64,000 bases of DNA. Origin: Parapristionchus giblindavisi. Lineage: Eukaryota > Nematoda > Chromadorea > Rhabditida > Diplogasteridae. The notes below the pieces were generated by a model. That model worked only from the letters and a program-made list of their open reading frames with translations. It did no database searches and had not been told where the DNA came from. Position 1 is the stretch's first letter; each line of letters begins with the position of its first letter. This document shows, one piece after another, positions 8,720 to 18,988 of this stretch. A program made the translations under genes and the position numbers. The stretch covers positions 744,001-808,000 of the forward strand of contig CALSFV010000003.1 of the NCBI GenBank assembly GCA_943737045.1. Reading direction: 5' to 3'.

Positions 8720-11619
8720 AAGGATTGTCCCGATTGCGTGAGGCATCACAATTAACAAGAAGAGGCGGATTGACGACACCACGGTATCAAACGATCTTTG
8801 ATCTTTGATCTTCGATCTCTGGTTTCTTCAGACAATTTCTATTCCCGGGAACGTCACGGTCGCTTAGTTGGATAGAGACAATACCCAATCAACTCGGCGG
8901 TTACCCACTCTATGTTAGACCTACCGGGTACATCTTTGATCTTTGATCTTTGATCTTTGATCCTTGATCTTTGATATTTAATGAAATTACATGATTCTTC
9001 TTAAGATATCCATCAGACATAGGCAAAAGCATCATAGGAGTTACTAAAATACACGATGAAGATGATTTACGGTTATGGATTAGGGTACGGTAATCGATCG
9101 TTGAATTAATATTATTCACTGACTTTTTGTTGTTGGATTCCTTGATATGTGGATACTAAAGGAGTACGAATACAAGTTTATCCTCAAATTTCGATTGTTC
9201 TAAATAAGAGTAGTGAATAGAACTATTTTTAACTAAAAAACTAAATATGAATCTATACGTAGAGTGCACAAAGATCATTATGCACTTTTTAAATGGTAAT
9301 TCTGTATATTAGATTAGAAAATTTTAATACAATTATAAATTCTTATTATAATTATGAATTAATAATAATACTAATTAAAAAATAATTAAATTAAATTAAT
9401 AATATTATTATGATTATTGATTTATTGATTAAATTCAGCGAATCTATTCTGGTTGTTCTCCTTCATCCGATTGGATTCTAGAAGAATGTTATGAGGATGG
9501 ATATGAATTTGTAGTGATGTGTACAGCAATCACGGGTCTTGTTCGTAAGTTACCCATCACTTTTATGTTATCGCCATAAGTGACGAAAATTTTTAAAAAG
9601 TAGATCAAACACTTTTTCAACTAGCTTTTTTTCAATGATGATGTGACGCCAGTCACATCATCATTTGCAAATAAAGTATATTCGACCTCTTCATTATTGT
9701 GCGTATAAAATGTACTTGCATAAGAAAATGACAAACGGTGCCAACGAACGGAATTCACAATCGACCTAACCTCTCTCTAACCCGGCTGACCTTCGCCGCG
9801 CGCTATATGATATATAAAAGAGATCGGCATAGTTTCTGAACCATGCAAAACAAGAAAGTCTCTTCTACAAATAAAACAAGTGATTTTTATACGCTCAATA
9901 CCACACTTACATAGAATCCACATCATCTAATTTTTTCACAGTATAATTTTCTACTTTAATTTGCACTTGTTATTTCACATGATTCTATGGTGAATGCGAA
10001 CGACCGCTCCTCACCAAAAGTTTCGCAAAAAAATTTGTTCTAATTCTCTTCGCCGCAATGCGAGAGATTTTCTTCAGCAACAGTACTATGATTATTGTGA
10101 CATGTTCATACCAATTGTAGATGTATTTAATGGATATATAGATATTTGAAATGTTTGATTAACTATTGATTTATTTCAGTTTGCGTATGCACAATGGATC
10201 ATGAACAATCGATATTCGACTGTATTTCGTCGTCTAAACCGTAACCTCTTATCTCATCAATCAATACATTATCATGTCATCAATCAATAAATTCTCATTT
10301 CAATAATCAATAAATTCTCATCTATGTTATCGCCATAACATAGATGAGAATTTATTGATTATTGAAATGAGAATTTATTGATTGATGACATGATCATCGA
10401 TCAATATCTTCAGATATTCTCTCCAACTCTTTTCCGTCGACCAAACTCGGGATATGATGCCCGGTCTGGAATCGTTTGTCAATCAAACAACAAAGGTAGT
10501 GTTGTGTTAAAACTCTTTAAAAAATCATTGTCGAAGTGCTAAAGAAAGAAAAATGAGCCAACTGGATGAGAACACTTTCCAATGTTTTGGCTGTTGAAAA
10601 ATCGTCGTTTACTCGACCCATCTAATGTGCCAATTATTCTTATCGATTTATTCAAATCTATTTATTCAAACCGATTTTCTCACAGGCCCTATTCTCCAAT
10701 ATGTACATCGGCGCACTCTTCATCAGGGGTTTTTATAAGGTTTGCAATAGCCCAAGCTACTGGACTGGATCTGACTATTCCAGGGTCATAATGATATTTT
10801 TCTGCTCGGAATTGATCTACAGCCTTCATGTGATACAATTCGCTCACTTATATCTATGCCTAAGTAAGTATTCATTGACCTTAGGACCAAATGACTTATG
10901 ACAGCATAATCATATTCGCTTCAGAGACTCATTGGGATGGGAATCTATTGTTATTATCAGTTTATTCGCCACAGATATCAATGAAGTAAGCGAATAGATA
11001 ATATAATATTTAAAAAATATATTTGAGTGTTGGGAAAAGATCCCAATCAATTAATAAATAGCTAATCAATAATGCATACCATTATAGTTTGATTTGACGT
11101 GTTCATCGTTCAATACGGTTATCAATGTGCCTTCTGTAGAGGGAATACTCCTTCATCAATGCTCCATTCCTAAACGACGGTTGGTAGATCAATCGATTAT
11201 TAGATATAATCAATCAATAATCGATTGATATCTTCTTTAGAACTTCAACAATGAGAGTGTCATGGAGAGCTGCAGAAGGAACAGAGATCAGAGATTCTGA
11301 TGGACTCGATTCTAACATACTACAGGTATCAATTTGAGAGATCATAGATTAAAGATCAAAGATCAAACTACAGGTGTTCATGTCTAACTCCGACAATGCG
11401 CGACTAGTGTGCGAAGTGAAGGATGTGATTAGTCGGTGAGTTGAAGTTTGATCTTTGATCTTTAATCTTTGATCTTTGATCTCATTGATATGGTTCAGAT
11501 TGGATATCCCAGTGGATCGCAACACAATCAGCGAGAGGAATGCAGCTTGTAGGAAGCAACTGAGTCGACTAGGGGCCACTCGTGGAGAATTCGTTAGAAG
11601 TTGTACAACTACTGATTAG
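8720..11619 (+). CDS. Many-exon gene, protein of unknown function
   Basis: Exons 8720-8783, 8832-8927 and 9006-9089 chain perfectly, as do 9439-9544, 10180-10240, 10414-10495, 10686-10739, 10784-10863, 10925-10985, 11088-11179, 11241-11325, 11374-11435 and 11499-11619 (TAG). Every junction within each block keeps phase across mixed phases 0, 1 and 2, which is strong evidence for a real gene. The first block encodes about 81 residues and the second 267. The link 9089/9439 does not keep phase, so an exon is missing there or the gene is damaged. Readable pieces include SWIETIPNQLGGYPLYVRP, IGKSIIGVTKIHDEDDLRLW, a hydrophobic FVVMCTAITGLVLCVCTM segment and PVDRNTISERNAACRKQLSR near the C-terminus. 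No family recognised. Four introns are largely GATCTTT repeats, and the 9545-10179 and 10241-10413 introns hold hairpins. Confidence 0.7.
9635..9664. repeat. Short perfect hairpin (13-bp arms)
   Basis: ATGATGATGTGAC, then GCCA, then its exact reverse complement. It lies in the long 9545-10179 intron, about 60 bp after a copy of the GTTATCGCCATAA word that is also the centre of the large hairpin at 10271. Confidence 0.8.
9806..9846 (+). promoter_or_regulatory. TATA-like element inside an intron
   Basis: GATATATAAAAGAGATCGG at about 9810-9828 follows a GC-rich CGCCGCGCGC segment and is followed 15-20 bp later by an ATG with only a 23-codon frame. It looks like a core promoter sequence, but no gene body is visible, so it could be chance or an unannotated noncoding transcript. 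Confidence 0.25.
10271..10394. repeat. Perfect 60-bp inverted repeat with 4-nt loop
   Basis: Left arm 10271-10330, loop CGCC 10331-10334, right arm 10335-10394. I compared the arms base by base and found no mismatch. Each arm itself contains a tandem repeat of AATCAATAAATTCTCAT. The element lies in the intron between exons 10180-10240 and 10414-10495; the right arm ends 19 bp before the 3' splice site. It is a fold-back element or recently formed palindrome, with potential to produce double-stranded RNA. Confidence 0.95.
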
Positions 11620-12003
11620 ACAAACATCATCTAAGCTCCGCCTACTTGTATTCACAATATTATGTAATAAATGCCATCATATCACATCATTTTAATAGTG
11701 AACAAACAAGAGTTAAATTAAATAAATAAATAAATAATTATAATTGTAAGTGAATTGAAGAGATGAGCTTAAGCAAATCTCTGCGTCTCTCCTATTCTTT
11801 CTCTCTCTCTCTCTCACTTTCTTGATGTGCAGTTTTCCATATTCTCAAACGTTGTGCATATCATCGTTAATCGATCAATGTCGATGAATAGATTAAAATA
11901 ATTTATTTCCAACAAAGAACAATGCATCCATAGTGCATATGTTAATTGAATCTAGAGACTATATCTCTTCGATTCTTTCATTCATTATTCACCGGTCTTC
12001 ATC
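11620..12003. other. Intergenic spacer
   Basis: AT-rich spacer between two plus-strand genes, with an AAAT microsatellite (about 11715-11735) and a CT run (about 11798-11816). The last ~100 bp before 12004 should contain the promoter of the next gene, but no clear TATA box is visible. Confidence 0.5.
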
Positions 12004-12742
12004 ATGGCTGCGACTGCTCTCACCGTCCTCTTCATTCTTTCGGTAAGATCAATCTACTAGCGGTCATTTGAAGGTATATCAACTTTTGTAATAGATAGCT
12101 GGGAGAAATCTGACGCTTTCTTAAGATCACTAATATGTTTAATACCACGTTGTGGTATCCAAAAATCACAGAAATAAAGGAAAGAGAAGGAGAGTGTAGA
12201 TTATTCTCTAGATTTCTAGTATATCAATAATCATCTTATTAAGATCGTGAATGTTGCATCTCCGATTACTGTTGATGAGCTCTACGATAAGGAGTTCAAA
12301 TACGTCGTCATTCGTGTCCCATACGTCTTCGTATGTTTTCGTATCATACTATTGATCCATTTCATCGACTCTTATTATAGAACCTAACTGAGGATTCTGT
12401 CTCGGAGCAACTTGCACTTGATACAGCTAAGAAGATCGAGGTATTGACACTCATCCTATCAACCTAATCAGTCATTTCAATATCAGGACGAAAATTACGA
12501 CGGAATTGCACACAAACCCAAAGCTTTGAATGACACAGAGAGATTCGTTACACTTCGTCGCAAGAGAGAGAACGATGATTTCGAGGTAATCGATTGATTG
12601 AAATGATCAAATCTACCGTAATCATTGCTTACAGTACGTACTTGAACTGAAGGAGGAGACCTATGATGCAGGAAGAGGGGTGCCTGAGTACAAAGTCATT
12701 GGACCGCTCAGTTCAGAAGAATTCAAGAAAATCAAATTTTGA
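12004..12742 (+). CDS. Small secreted protein, 130 aa, unknown function
   Basis: Five exons: 12004-12042, 12244-12330, 12381-12440, 12487-12585 and 12635-12742 (TGA). All junctions are phase 0 with GT/AG borders; three introns are 46-50 bp and the first is 201 bp. The N-terminus MAATALTVLFILS plus the following residues gives a short hydrophobic signal peptide, with cleavage likely near VNVA-SP. The mature part is about 110 residues, hydrophilic and mixed-charge (ITVDELYDKEFKYVVIRVP, TERFVTLRRKREND, YVLELKEETYDAGRG), with no cysteine, so no disulphide fold. An RRKR motif could be a protease site. I recognise no family. Parts of this locus are duplicated downstream (14955-14989 and about 16190-16540). 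Confidence 0.75.
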
Positions 12743-13358
12743 TTTCTCCCCACCCCCCATGAATCAGCATCTTTTGAATTGATAAAGAGTGCTTGATTCA
12801 CTTATTCATTTGTGCTTACTAATTACACTGATAGTGACATATTGTAATATTTGTTGTGCAGGTAATCCGATATCCTTGTACAATATTACACAGTTGTACA
12901 TGTGAGCTTTCGTATCTATACTTTAAGTGAATAGGTTTAATTGAAGTTTGTAAGCACATCAAAGTTGCAATATGTGAATTTTCGGCCGCCATGTCCTCCG
13001 GGTGTTTTACTCATTGAAGTCTTAAAAGTTTTAGTTCAAGTTCAGTTCAAGTTCATGTTTAAAAAAATTTGTTTAGGATATCGATTAGTTCGCCGAATTT
13101 CGAGAAAAAGTGTATTCTTTACACTGGAAAAAGTTGAAAAAAAATTATGAATCACAGGATCACATTTGGGTTCGATTTTCGAGATCTGTACAATGAACTT
13201 TAGGTCCAATGAAGAGATTAGGCCCTCCGGACTGAATTGGTCTTGAATTATCACTGCCATAGCAGTGATTCCCACTGGAATTCGTGTGCCTTGAATAGCG
13301 GAATGTACTTTTTTGCGCTCCGACTAATTTGTAATTTTTCACTAATATCTTTACCCAA
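12743..13358. other. Intergenic, with a segment duplicated at 16.2-16.5 kb
   Basis: No exons seen. The words in 12743-12830 (GATTTCTCCCC..., ATTCATTTGTGCT) and in about 13060-13200 (CACCGAATTTCGA-like, AATTATGAATCACAG, TTTGGGTTCG, TACAATGAAC) recur in the same order at about 16190-16300 and 16370-16545, indicating an old duplication. Confidence 0.55.
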
Positions 13359-14560
13359 TCAATAGTTCAAAATTTTGAACAGTTGTCTTGCAATTAACAA
13401 CATTCCAAAAATAAGGAGAAGAATAATGACGGAGATGCTTATGCGAAGCACAGCATCAATCATTTGTGCGAGCCTTCTTTGGACGATAACATTAATCGGC
13501 TCAACGGTTGAACTGCTCGATGCGGATCTATCCTTGCTTCCATCAATATGTGTGCCAACGTCGGCCCATGCTTCATCCAGGGACTGGAATATGTTCATTG
13601 CACGGTGTACGCCATGGATTAAATGTCTAGCGACACAAATACCGCTACTTACTACTTTCACGGATTGCTCTTCCATCTCGTAGTGGCTGCCGTAGAAGGT
13701 TCGATTGTTCACGTCGAGTTGAGTGCGCGGATCGAGCCTTAGTTCAACTATTCCATTTTTGGGCACATATCTTTGGGATGCGGTTCCATTCACGATCAAA
13801 TCGTACTTCTACAAATGGGTGATTGCTAACATGGCATGTATTGTTTTAATTTACCTCGTTTGTGGACGCCAGGATGAGTGCACCTTGTAGCTGGCGAACA
13901 TAGCTACCTCCCGTCATCTTGAGGTCTACAGCGATAAAGGGGCAGTCGTTGCGCCAGTTACGATTGGATGCGGGGTCGCAGCTCCACGATGTGCGTGAGG
14001 GAGCGCAAACTTGACGTAGTCCAGCCTAAAGAATGTGTGTTAATTGGGAAAAGGTGTTAGAGGCGCAGTGAATCAATCGGCAACTTACTGCTCTCTCACA
14101 ATTCCCGACAGCAATCATCACACCAATACGTGTATGCACGTAGGCCTATGGTATAGTGTGGAAGGTGTAGATACCATTATCGTGAACATAGCCGGGATCT
14201 GATGCCTGCACAGAGAACACATTGCATGCATGCAAACAAATTACACCATTAATTTTCTCACGTGGAATAGAGGTCCGGTTAATTCAGCATCGATACTTGA
14301 CCAATCCACTTCGACGTGAATTGCAGCGAGATCGGCTTCACAGAATAGCACTCGAGCATGAGCTCTCGAGAGCTCCACTGCGTTTGTCATACCCATAACC
14401 TCTCGTACCTCCTACAATTTAACCACATCATCTAGAAGATGACAGATCAACACGAACCTTTGACATCTGATCGGCAAACATGCCCGTTAATGCACCATCT
14501 ATGAACAGCTTTTGGAGATCACGACGATGGTTGATGATGAATGCCGTTTCTTGTATTGGC
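13359..14560 (-). pseudogene. Single-pass membrane protein gene, 3' part, one in-frame stop
   Basis: Minus-strand exons 14560-14458, 14411-14262, 14205-14089, 14025-13855 and 13808-13359 join in correct phase (first exon enters in phase 2, the rest are phase 0), giving 329 codons. Pieces: PIQETAFIINHRRDLQKLF; VMGMTNAVELSRAHARVLF...VDWSSIDAEL; DPGYVHDNGIYTF then stop then AYVHTRIGVMIAVGNCERA; a Cys-bearing segment (VCAPSRTSWSCDP, NDCPFIAVDL); and a last exon with NGT and NRT glycosylation sequons, a Ser-rich stalk and a TM helix (ISISVIILLLIFGMLLIA) with a short tail ending ILNY. This is type I topology with an extracellular domain. The TAG at 14148-14146 interrupts an otherwise clean exon. 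No exons 5' of 14560 are visible; repeats follow instead. The gene is either a truncated pseudogene or a live gene with an error. Family not recognised. Confidence 0.65.
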
Positions 14561-14989
14561 CTGAAATACACTTACACCTTCGAGTAATCATGGTCATATA
14601 TTTTCATACCCTCACAGGTTGAGGATTGACCGACTATATTCGGCTAATTTTCAGAGTCGAGCCACTATATAAAGCTCATTTTTTATGTGAAAGATTACAA
14701 TTTAAGCGAAACATAACGATTTTACTATATCGACCCACTATATAAAAATAATTCTGTGAGGGTGCCGAAAATGAATGATCATGGTACACGATGCATTTTG
14801 TAGAGGGCCCAAACAATTGACAAAAAAATCAAACTTAAAATTTTTCTTATTTTTTCAACCTACGCTTATCTTGTCGCCCTCGGAAAACTGGCTTAACAGG
14901 ACCACACCAGTGTCTCACGACCTCTTTGAGCTGAGAAAAATCGCCGAAAAAATGCTGCAAAGAAGATCGAGGTATTGACACTCATCCTA
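14561..14989. other. Repeat-like DNA upstream of the membrane gene
   Basis: Contains repeated CGAnCCACTATATAAA words (about 14654-14672 and 14730-14750) and no exon continuing the minus-strand gene. The last 35 bp (about 14955-14989) copy the exon 3/intron 3 boundary of the 12.0-kb gene (AAGAAGATCGAG|GTATTGACAC...). Confidence 0.5.
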
Positions 14990-15332
14990 CGATTTTGTCA
15001 CTTTTCGAGGTTTAATCAATCTTCAACATCGTGCCACTCTTTAGGCATGGCTAAGAAAGTTGTAGCCCAACTCTTTGCGCGTCGATTGTTGTATAGCATG
15101 AAAATCTGCAAAATGTTTCGGTCGAGTTGGGGTTCCAACCACTGAGGGTCACTTTCGAGTTGCACCCCTTAACCTCGAGGCCACATATGATGTTGCCTAA
15201 TCAACATAGTCATATTATACACCAATCAACGGGGGGGGGGGGGGGGGAAGAGTAGAGCTACAACTTTCTTTGTTATGAAAATGGGTACAACAATTTTGAA
15301 GATCGATTAACCAACGAAAATTGGCAAAATTG
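14990..15332. mobile_element. MITE-like element with ~84-bp terminal inverted repeats
   Basis: The left terminus 14990-15073 and right terminus 15250-15332 are inverted copies, sharing TTTTCG, TTAATC-ATCTTCAA and AAGAAAGTTGTAGC in the same order at roughly 75% identity by eye. The interior (about 175 bp) is noncoding and contains a 17-G run at 15231-15247. There is no transposase. Its left end abuts the duplicated 12-kb gene fragment. Confidence 0.65.
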
Positions 15333-15967
15333 TGCTTCTAAGGCCTATTTCGTCACGGTCAACAACTTTTCATGGCACTAAACTAGTGGAACTGAGGAAA
15401 ATATAGCGTTTACGTTTACATGACAAAGGATATAGAATGAACGAAGTAAAATAAACCACATGTTCAGTGTTAATGTCTTTATCACAGATATACCAAGACA
15501 AAAGTGTAATAGTTATTAATATGATGTGGGGGTGGATAGATTCCTCGAAAGCATTACGAAAATATATCGATCTTATCGCTCGAAAGCATTGCGAAAATGT
15601 AACACTTGCACAGTGTCTACACTCTGATCTCATAATGCCGATCAAGTTTGACGACAAAGTGCCGATACCTTAAATTACCTCGCATTGACCCAAAAACCTC
15701 ATTACTAAAAGTGTTCACCAAGTTTAACGATAAAGTGTCCACACGATAGATTTAATCATAATAGAATTATATGTAATTAGTATGTAATTAGAAGGATTGT
15801 CATAATTATGTTAAAAAGGAGAATTCGATTAATAACAAATTCGATTTCTCCCATATCCTCAGACAGTTTTGTGTGCCTTGAATAACGTGATGTTCCTTTA
15901 CCTTTTTCTTTTAATCATTTTTTTGTTCACGGGTTTGCGCAATATGAAATGCCACAAGGATCTGTAC
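15333..15967. other. Noncoding repeat-rich DNA
   Basis: Includes near-duplicate words (TCGAAAGCATTACGAAAAT/TCGAAAGCATTGCGAAAAT at about 15546-15598; AAGTTTGACGACAAAGTG/AAGTTTAACGATAAAGTG at about 15645-15739). The open frame at 15467-15673 spans these repeats and is not convincing as a gene. Confidence 0.45.
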
Positions 15968-16042
15968 ACTAAAGTGCAAAAGAGTGCAATGACATCTACA
16001 AAATTAATATGTAGATGTCTTTGTCATCTTTTGCACTTTAGT
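15968..16042. repeat. Imperfect hairpin, pre-miRNA-like
   Basis: The left arm starts ACTAAAGTGCAAAAGA and the right arm ends with its exact complement TCTTTTGCACTTTAGT. A second paired block, GACATCTACA/TGTAGATGTC, lies towards the loop AAATTAATA, with a 7-nt asymmetric-looking internal mismatch between blocks. The stem is about 33 positions and the total 75 nt, the size of an animal miRNA precursor. Related GTGCAAA / GACAAAGAAAGTGC words nearby suggest a repeat-family origin. Confidence 0.6.
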
Positions 16043-18242
16043 CTGCAGATCGATTATAGTATGGAATTGAATATCTGTAAAAATCAATGCAAAAATATGA
16101 TAATCCTAATCCTGGACAAAGAAAGTGAGTAAAAATGATTGGAGAAGATCATGAAGAAAACGAGTTACGAGTTAATAAGAGCATCCCCTCGTTTTGACGA
16201 TGTATTCCCCATCAAATCGATCAGCATCTATTATATTATTATATTAAAGACAAATCGATTCATTTTCAATTATTCATTTGTGCTCATTCATTTATTGATC
16301 GATGGATTATAATATAGTGGTGCTAAATAAGCTTTCATAACTATATGTATTTACACATTTCCACGTTTAAAAAATTATGTTTATTGTAACGATTAGATCA
16401 CCGAATTTCGATCGGGAATTCAAAACTTTGTTGGTGACACTGTGAAAAGTTTTCCTAATTCCCACCAAAAGGCACCTGTCTGAAATTTCTGAATTACAGC
16501 ACCAGATTTGGGTTCGGTCTTTCGAGGCCTTTACAATGAACCATCTTTCCCACATTCTCCATGAGGCAGCAAGCTGAAAATTAAATATTAAAAGAATTCA
16601 ACAAAATCCAAGAAATAAAAGTGCAGTTATGGAAATGAATATCTGCAAAGGTCAATGTATACTAATATGATAACCATAATCCTGGACAAAGAAAGTGCAA
16701 AGTAATATGATAATAGTAGTAAACTATAATGACACAGAATACTTATAGAGATCAAAGATCAAAGGTATGAGAGTTGCTGTAGGACTTCTTTTCACACCGT
16801 ACAGGATAGTCGGAGTTTTCTACTCACCAAAAACTTCAAGTATACAATGATCTTTAGTCTTTCGAACCAAGCTTCGCCCCTTTTTGAGACGATCTGGAGT
16901 AGTGCAAATCATTTTTATCACGGAAATTCACGATTAAGAATTGAGATTCAAAGAATATTCATCCTCTTCTGAAATAAATGATGCGGCCAAATGCACCCCA
17001 GCGTAGTAGACGTTAACAAGTCGATCAAGCTGTATTTTAATACTCGTAGTTTTGTATGAGTATGAAGCTAGAATATTGTTACGGAGGGAGGGTCTGCAGT
17101 ACAGTAACCCTCTTATCATTGGTCTTTGATCTTTATATGAATTCTGTGTCATTATAGTTCATTATAATTAATATAGTGCTTTGCACTTTCTTTGTCTAAG
17201 ATTTGGATTGTCATATGCATGGATCTTTGCACATATTTATTTCCATATAGCTGCAAAGATCAACGCAAACTAAATATGATAATGTCGTTTATCTTTTGAT
17301 CGTTGGACTTTATCTCATTGCACAACGAAAAAAAAACAAAAATGGTTCATTGTAAAACGTAAAGGAAAAGTGCATCAAGTTATTCAAGGCATATGAAATT
17401 GTCTGAAGATATGAGAGATCAAAGATCAAATATTGAAGGATGAGATTTGGTAAAATATTATTTAGATAGTCTAACGGTGTTTCTGAGCTTGTTAGAGAAA
17501 CGCGATCGATGTTTCGGCCCCGGTCTTCGATCTTTGACCACACTCAAAGATCGAAGACCAAAGATCTCACTCGAAGATCAAAGATCAAGGTCAAACCGAA
17601 TCTTATTTTTAACCGCAAAGCCTCACGTAATCATATTCTAATTAAATGCTAATTAAACATAATTCTATTTAATATGATTAAAGGCATCGTTTTGCACTCT
17701 CCACTCTGGCCATACTCTCTCGCTTTTTTTTGTATTCTAGAGTGGTTAGACATATTAGTCGGAGCATAACGGTGAAAATGTAAAAGTACATCCAGTTTTT
17801 AGTTCTCAAAGCACTCGAAGTCCTGCGGAAGATTAGTGCCACGCCAGTGATAATTCAAGGTCAATTCAATGCGCAGGGGATTCGGAGATCAAAACTATAG
17901 TTACCGAGTGATTGATCTTTGATCTAATTCGACCATGTATCCGCTTGCTTTTGAGGCGATCTGGGCTTCTGGAGTAGTCCTATCTCAGAAATCAGTTGTC
18001 TGTACTAATCAAGTGTTTAGCCGGACTCAGCATCACTGAATTAGTATGAAACAATTCTTAAACAAAACCGTCAAATATTTTGATGCACCGGCCCTTGTCT
18101 GTTGACGGAATGAAATATTCAGTGTATTTTAAATATACTTGTAATTCATTAGTTCATTGTCGATGTTTTAAGTGTAGTTTGCAAGATAATCTCAATTAAT
18201 TCTTTATCATATCGAAGAATACGATAAAAAATGCTATCACAT
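16043..18242. other. Noncoding region with a local dispersed repeat family
   Basis: Three related copies of a block with words GAATATCTG(T/C)AAA..CAATG, ATATGATAA and TGGACAAAGAAAGTG lie at about 16052-16130 and 16632-16706, and in partly inverted form at about 17170-17280. The 16190-16545 part resembles 12743-13200. GATCTTT/AAAGATC words are scattered at 16747, 17400-17430, 17522-17590 and 17910-17930. Frames at 16934-17152 and 17310-17543 show no splice support. No gene is called. Confidence 0.5.
17522..17559. repeat. Perfect 16-bp inverted repeat built from GATCTTT word
   Basis: GGTCTTCGATCTTTGA, spacer CCACAC, then the exact reverse complement TCAAAGATCGAAGACC. This is a head-to-head meeting of the heptamer repeat with its reverse complement. 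Confidence 0.9.
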
Positions 18243-18771
18243 CTAGTGGCTTGACTTTTTTCTCTTGACAATCTTCAGTGTATAGACCTTGTTTGCGAGA
18301 TCTTCAAGGGTTCCCTGAACACAAACAATTTGATATCGCACATATATATGTTACACTTACTCTTCTCTTTCTTCCAGCAGGTGCAGCCTGGCTTTGGTTT
18401 TTGTACAAATCAATCTGGGCCTGTACGTATTCACGAGCGAATTCATTAAGATAATCCTCGACTTTGGTCGCATTGATCACTTTATGGTCGAATTGAAGGA
18501 GATTCTGAACGATGGTCACCATATCAGAGATAGAGATTGTAGGGATAACTCACATCAAGATGAGCTGTGAAGGTATGTACTGGTACAGCCGACTGAAATG
18601 GGGCATGATTTATGGATGACAAGAAATTGTATAATACATCTCAGAAAACAATCCCGTAGCGTAGCGTGGGCATTATCTGGGAGTGTATTATACAAATCCA
18701 ACCTGTTGGGTAGATAGATCAACGGCGATGAGAATTACAAGAGGAATGAGAGGGAAGAGAAGAGAACGCAT
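18243..18771 (-). CDS. Small secreted protein or peptide precursor, 107 aa
   Basis: Minus-strand exons 18771-18703, 18592-18554, 18504-18361 and 18314-18243 (TAG); all junctions are phase 0, introns 110, 49 and 46 bp. The N-terminus MRSLLFPLIPLVILIAVDLS is a clear signal peptide. The rest is lysine/arginine-rich with an amphipathic middle (INATKVEDYLNEFAREYVQA) and one NAT glycosylation sequon. PAGRKRR at residues 78-84 ends exactly at the last intron: a strong furin/proprotein-convertase-like site preceded by glycine, which in peptide precursors can donate a C-terminal amide. No cysteines. It could be a neuropeptide-like or effector-like precursor; I recognise no family. It is divergent from the 18989 gene across 217 bp. 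A TATA-like CTTTATAATT lies about 65 bp upstream of the ATG. Confidence 0.75.
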
Positions 18772-18988
18772 GTCGACCAGTGCAATCGAGGAAGACGAGA
18801 ATGAATGGATTGAAGAGTGAATGAGGACGACGAATGAATTATAAAGACAATGCAAAGGCCGTCACGATGAATACAATTACGAAGACAAAGCGCAAAGGTC
18901 ATATTCAAAATTAATTTAGATTTTTCGAACCTACAAAATGCATTCGATCGCTTGCTCCATTCACTTTCGATAGTTCATTCCATCGAGA
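18772..18988. promoter_or_regulatory. Shared promoter region of a divergent secreted-gene pair
   Basis: 217 bp separates the start codons of the two oppositely transcribed genes. TATAAAG lies at 18840-18846 (its complement reads as a TATA-like box for the minus gene). Two copies of GCAAAGGYC occur at 18852-18860 and 18892-18901, the second being GCAAAGGTCA, which contains the AGGTCA half-site bound by nuclear receptors of the HNF4 type. Function is inferred from position and motif only. Confidence 0.5.
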
